Origin: Monosiga brevicollis MX1
Lineage: Eukaryota; Opisthokonta; Choanoflagellata; Craspedida; Salpingoecidae
Reading direction: 5' to 3'
Assembly (NCBI RefSeq): GCF_000002865.3
Contig: NW_001865052.1
Span: forward strand, 54,439 to 118,438
DNA: 64,000 nucleotides
In this document: in pieces, positions 60,501-64,000 of the stretch
Numbering within the stretch: position 1 is the first letter of the stretch
How the letters are laid out: the number at the start of each line of letters is the position of its first letter
The notes under the pieces: model-generated
Told to the model about the DNA's origin: nothing
What the model saw: the letters and a program-made list of their open reading frames with translations, nothing else
Databases searched by the model: none
Translations under genes and position numbers: made by a program

Positions 60501-61083
60501 TGGCCGCGCACAGCGCGGCGATGCAACGCTTCTCGACGTTCTTTTGGCCTTGCAGGAGGCCTGGCCCGAGACCGGCACGGCCACTTTGAAACAAGATCAT
60601 GGCGAGCACCTGTCCAGCGTGGCACTGCGAGCCGCCGAGGCGGTCAGACTCCTGCTGCCTTTTGCCATGCTTGAACCACTCGCAGAGTGGCCATTCAAGC
60701 TGAAGCACGCACGCACACGCACAAACACAACACATACACATACACACACAACCACAACCACACACTCGTCAACACTAAGCAATCATGATGGCACAAGTGA
60801 CTCATTCGTCACAAATGGCCCCCTTTTGCTAGACGGCAGACATGGTTCCCCAGGCAGGTCGAGCAAGCTACGTTGACGGGAAGAGCGCGCGCACCATCAT
60901 GGATGCCGGTATGTTGGCGACTCTGAAGCCCGATAGCAGTAATCGCACAATCGCAGTTTGCACTTTGAATATGCCTGGCTCACTCTTGAATCCGCCGCAA
61001 CTCCGGCCGACGTCTTGCGGTGTGTAGGTGCGCTGGCCGTTGCCCGCTTTGTCCAAGGTGCCTTTTTATCGAGTCGAAACTGA
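57576..61083 (+). CDS. TKFC: Dihydroxyacetone kinase / triokinase (DAK, TKFC-like)
   Basis: Multi-exon gene. After QFINNPQT (end of exon 1) come [14 protein letters not shown], then VVVISGGG joined by splicing to [20 protein letters not shown], then [32 protein letters not shown], and GLGIHGEPG. The [11 protein letters not shown] and IHGEPG motifs carry the substrate-binding residues of the DhaK domain, including the His that forms the hemiaminal with dihydroxyacetone. The DhaL domain in later exons shows IGDGDCG (metal and ATP binding), GGTSGAIF and AGRASYVDG...TIMDAGALAVA, ending at 61083. The enzyme phosphorylates dihydroxyacetone/glyceraldehyde with ATP; the animal form also cyclises FAD to FMN-cyclic product. 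The first 45 residues ([16 protein letters not shown]...) are Arg/His-rich without acids and could be a mitochondrial presequence, but the start is uncertain. Several internal exon borders (59100-60300) are approximate. Confidence 0.88.
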
Positions 61084-61209
61084 GGAGCACTTCAAGCGGC
61101 CTTCCGAAATTATGCCAATTGACACAACTCCCACCCCAACTCAGTCTGTATCGCCTTGCCTTGCGCCGACAAGGCGAGTTGTTCCTAATTAGCACCGAAG
61201 AACTAAACA

Positions 61210-63545
61210 CTATGCTGAAGGTGCCGGCTGAGGGTCGGCACTGGCAGAATAGAGTCGGCTGCGATCCTCCAAAAGGCGGCGTCGCTCCAAGTGAAACCGC
61301 TGCTTGAGGACAGACATGGTCATGTTCTATATTGGCCGGAAATAAGCGCACGGTTTTCGAGATGAGTTGCTCGGACAACAATCAAACAGTCGAAGGGGCA
61401 CCAAGGCAGCTGCGAAAGAAGCGAGCAAACCAGCATACCAGTGAATCCAAACTGTCATCGTTGAGCATGAGCATGAGCTCGCCATCCACCATCTGGTCTC
61501 GAAAAGCTTTGAGGACGGGCTCGGGCATGCGAATGGCTTGGAGCCAGCGCTGGGTATCAGAGACAGACCATTGCAGGACCGTGTCTCGCATGATGCCCTG
61601 CACCGGGGTCGGGGGAGCACCGGCGGAAGGGGTTGGAGATGCCAGCTGCATATCCATGACCGGCGTGGAGGCGTGTTTGGTCGGAGTTGGCTTGGTGGCT
61701 TGGTGGGCGGCAGACGAGTTGGGGGAGGCATCAGAGTTGCTGGTGGCATTGCCGGTGACTGCATGGGGGGTGCCGAGGTGAGGCCCACCTGCCATGGCGG
61801 CGGCAGCGGCGAGACTCCCGACCGCGGCATAAGTGGGCAGGTTGGAATCACTGAGAGGGCGTTGAAAAGGGTAGTTGGTGTTGGGGTCGATGGAGGAAGG
61901 CACGATGGTGGTTCCAAAGGTGGTGTGGGAGGGATCGAGGCTGGCACGCTTGCCAGGGTTGACGTCTCCACTGCGCGCCTCCCTGGTAGTTGGCGCTGTG
62001 GCTGGGCGTTTGGCGCGGACGGTGGTGGCGGTGGTTCCGCGTTTGGTGCGAGTGCCTCGATCACGAACGACGGTGGATTTGAAGACCATGGGCAGGCTGT
62101 TGGCGGGGGTACGGGCATGAAGCTGTTCCATGGCGGTGCTGGCCGACAGGTCGGCCAGGCCATCAAGCGCACGCACCACGGCCGAGGGGATGCCTCTTTC
62201 CTGCAACACCTCGGGGGAGCACTGGGACTGCCGGAGGGAGAAAAGCCAAGGGTCAGGTGAGAGTGGAAAGCCGGCAGCGGCAAGGGAAACACGAAGCATC
62301 GAGTTTTTATGGGTCGGCAGGACGCTGAAGCAGCACGAGCGAGGGGTGGGCACATACCTCAAGGTCTAGGATGAAGGGGATGACGCGCATGGTGCGGTCT
62401 GTGGCCATGGTGACGATGGTGTTGTTGCAAATGATGGTGCGGGTAACGCTGCGGGTATGGCCGGCCAGGGTGAGAACGCGCTCCCAGGTGAAGCGGTCAA
62501 TGACATATGCCTTGTGCGTCATGGAGCTGGCCGTGATGTAGCGTCCGCAGATCTGAACGTCCATGAGCATGTCGTGGCAGTTGTAGCGGTGGAGGACGGT
62601 GCCGCGGACATAGTCAGCGAGGATGATTTCACCACTGGCACCACCGATGAGCATGTGCGTGGGCTTGTCCGAGTTGGTGTCCGAGTCGGTGGGGTGGGCG
62701 TCGGAGCTGATGTTGACAATGTCCTGGTCGGGGTGGTCGTCGAGAAAGTGAATTCGTACCACGCCGCGGCTGGCGCAGGCTTGGATCATGCACATTTTGG
62801 TGGCGGTGGCCGGGGCATCGCGGTTTCGACCGACCACACGAACGCGACCGTCGTTGGTACCGACGGCGATGACATCTCCGCGCGGGGCGCGAATGGCGGC
62901 GCAGGTGGCTTCCATGGAGGTGTCCATGGTCAGAATCTCGCCTTGTGCCTTGATGGAGAGGACCTGAACAATGTATGGGGTGGAGGCTTGGCTGGGGGTT
63001 TTGTGCTTGCCGGCAATGACAATTTCATCCCCGCAGATGGAGATGGTGGGGGACTGCGCCGCGTAGGTGATTTTGGTTACGGGCGTCCAGTCGCTCGTGT
63101 TCCAGATTTTAACGTTGTGGTCGTATGCGGAGGTGATGAGGAGGCGGCCATCGTCTGAGAAGCCCATGTCACGGATGCCGTACCGAGGATGGGCTTGAAA
63201 CAGCAGCTCGGGGGCACTGTTTTCAATGGGAGCGGTGAGGTGCCGATAGACGGCCACCTCGCCGGACATGAGGCCCACGCAGAGGATGTCGCGTTGGGCA
63301 TCGTAGGCCACGGAGCGGGGGGATTCGGGAAACACGAGGCAGTATTGGCTGGCCATCGTGGCGGCGGCCGTGGCGGCAGCGGCATCCTGGGGCGTCTCCG
63401 CGGCCGCGCGTGCTCGCGTCGTTGCGCTAGCGCGCCCACGGCCACGCGCTGCCGTTCCGCGACCCCTGGGCCGCCCTCTCGGTCGTCCGCGCACAGCCGG
63501 TTCCGAGCTCGCGCCCAGCATTGCGGTAGCTGATCGCGTCGCCAT
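61210..63545 (-). CDS. AT-hook / WD40 / SAM-domain protein
   Basis: Three exons (62358-63545, 61439-62227, 61210-61326) give 697 aa. The N-terminus is basic and Gly/Arg/Pro-rich with AT-hook-like RGRPRGRPRGRG. A WD40-type beta-propeller follows (SPRSVAYDAQRDILCVGLMSG, GFSDDGRLLITSAYDHNVKIW, GGASGEIILADYVRG, LAGHTRSVTR). After a roughly 170-residue Pro/Thr/Ser linker, a SAM domain closes the protein: LQWSVSDTQRWLQAIRMPEP, then DGELMLMLNDDSLDSL joined by splicing to NMTMSVLKQRFHLERRRLLE, the standard SAM end. Known WD40-SAM proteins use SAM for oligomerisation; the AT-hook suggests DNA contact (inference). Stop 127 bp from the stop of the convergent DAK gene. Not assigned to a named orthologue. 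Confidence 0.8.
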
Positions 63546-64000
63546 GTTCCACCTGACACCTCACCAACAGCACCACGACAGCGACACCAGCGTCAACAGA
63601 GGCACCAATCGATCCCTGACCACGGTACACGCCCCGCAGAGGGTTCACACCGGGCGCGCAGCGGGTCTCTGCCTCTGTGTGTGTGTGTGTGTGTGAGTGT
63701 GTGAGAGAGAGAGAGTGAGAGAGAGAGAGAACTGGAACTTGAGACCGGCACACACACACACACGCGCGCCAGAAGCAGAGGCAGAGAAGTGTGCCAAGGG
63801 GGCTATAAATTCAGAGAGTGGGTGTTGATCAGGGTTGAATGTAGTGGAGAAAGAGAGGGTGTTGAGAGAGGAAGTGTACTTTGTGTCGATACGTCAGAGA
63901 GGGCGAGAGCAGGTCAGGCGGCTTTGAACGTGTAACGGTCAGTAAGACAAGACAACTTTTAGCGGTAATAACGACAGCCACAGGCACTATAGCCAAAAAA
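63546..64000. other. Upstream region of the AT-hook/WD40/SAM gene
   Basis: Contains GT and GA microsatellites at 63674-63732 and a CA block near 63752. No coding sequence recognised to the window edge. Confidence 0.6.

Noticed and set aside
61327-63158. Long ORFs on both strands (61538-62260, 62457-63158 plus; 61327-62355 minus)
   Set aside because: Shadows of the WD40-SAM gene in other frames; no domain and strongly biased composition.

Overview
The window is nuclear DNA of an intron-rich unicellular eukaryote, most likely a choanoflagellate of the Monosiga type. The basis is animal-type signalling and regulatory genes (a single-SH2 adaptor, forkhead, TRF, an RRM2-KH4 protein, WWE and LIM domains) inside a compact, GC-rich genome. 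Introns are mostly 60-250 bp with GTRNGT donors, and intergenic DNA is full of CT/GA/GT microsatellites. The species is inferred; no rRNA or tRNA gene was recognised. Most exon borders below were placed by hand from GT/AG sites, reading phase and continuity of the protein family.

Layout. 1-454 (+): end of an EPLIN/LIMD2-type LIM protein. 726-2765 (-): CDK9/CDK12-like kinase in nine exons. 4209-8547 (+): NACHT-like STAND module followed by a long ribonuclease-inhibitor-type LRR array with about one repeat per exon, i.e. NLR-like. 8951-16761 (-): soluble adenylyl cyclase. 18467-20638 (-): Dbp3-type DEAD-box helicase. 21520-22995 (+): 142-aa SH2-only protein. 23801-30418 (-): giant Cys-rich type I membrane protein (Cys repeats, Sushi, EGF, TNFR-like, poly-Thr stalk, one TM segment, Tyr-containing tail). 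31001-33245 (-): sphingomyelin-synthase-like enzyme. 33912-35039 (-): single-exon divergent protein kinase. 36292-37963: an unrecognised ORF (+) overlapped at its end by an HTH-like ORF (-). 38570-40928 (+): TRF-like telomere-binding protein. 41595-42965 (-): single-pass membrane protein with an Ala-rich ectodomain. 44605-45192 (-): acid-ceramidase-like C-terminal half. 45438-47778 (+): Tudor-like/WGR/WWE protein without a PARP catalytic domain. 48383-48622 (-): NDUFA4-like mitochondrial protein. 49935-52138 (+): forkhead factor. 53413-56608 (-): IGF2BP-like 2xRRM + 4xKH protein. 57576-61083 (+): dihydroxyacetone kinase/triokinase. 61210-63545 (-): AT-hook/WD40/SAM protein.

How the genes relate. 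There are no operons; neighbours are largely unrelated and often convergent (LRR gene/cyclase, SH2 gene/receptor, DAK/WD40-SAM). Some themes recur: phosphotyrosine signalling (the SH2 protein beside a receptor whose tail carries acidic-flanked tyrosines), sphingolipid metabolism (SMS-like and ceramidase-like), telomere and ADP-ribose/DNA-damage biology (TRF-like and WGR-WWE), and nucleotide-sensing STAND/AAA modules (the NLR-like gene and the cyclase). The observations most worth following are the NLR-like gene with a degenerate P-loop, the Tudor-WGR-WWE architecture, telomere-type TTAGGG motifs just upstream of the TRF-like gene, and the ceramidase remnant lacking its catalytic N-terminus.
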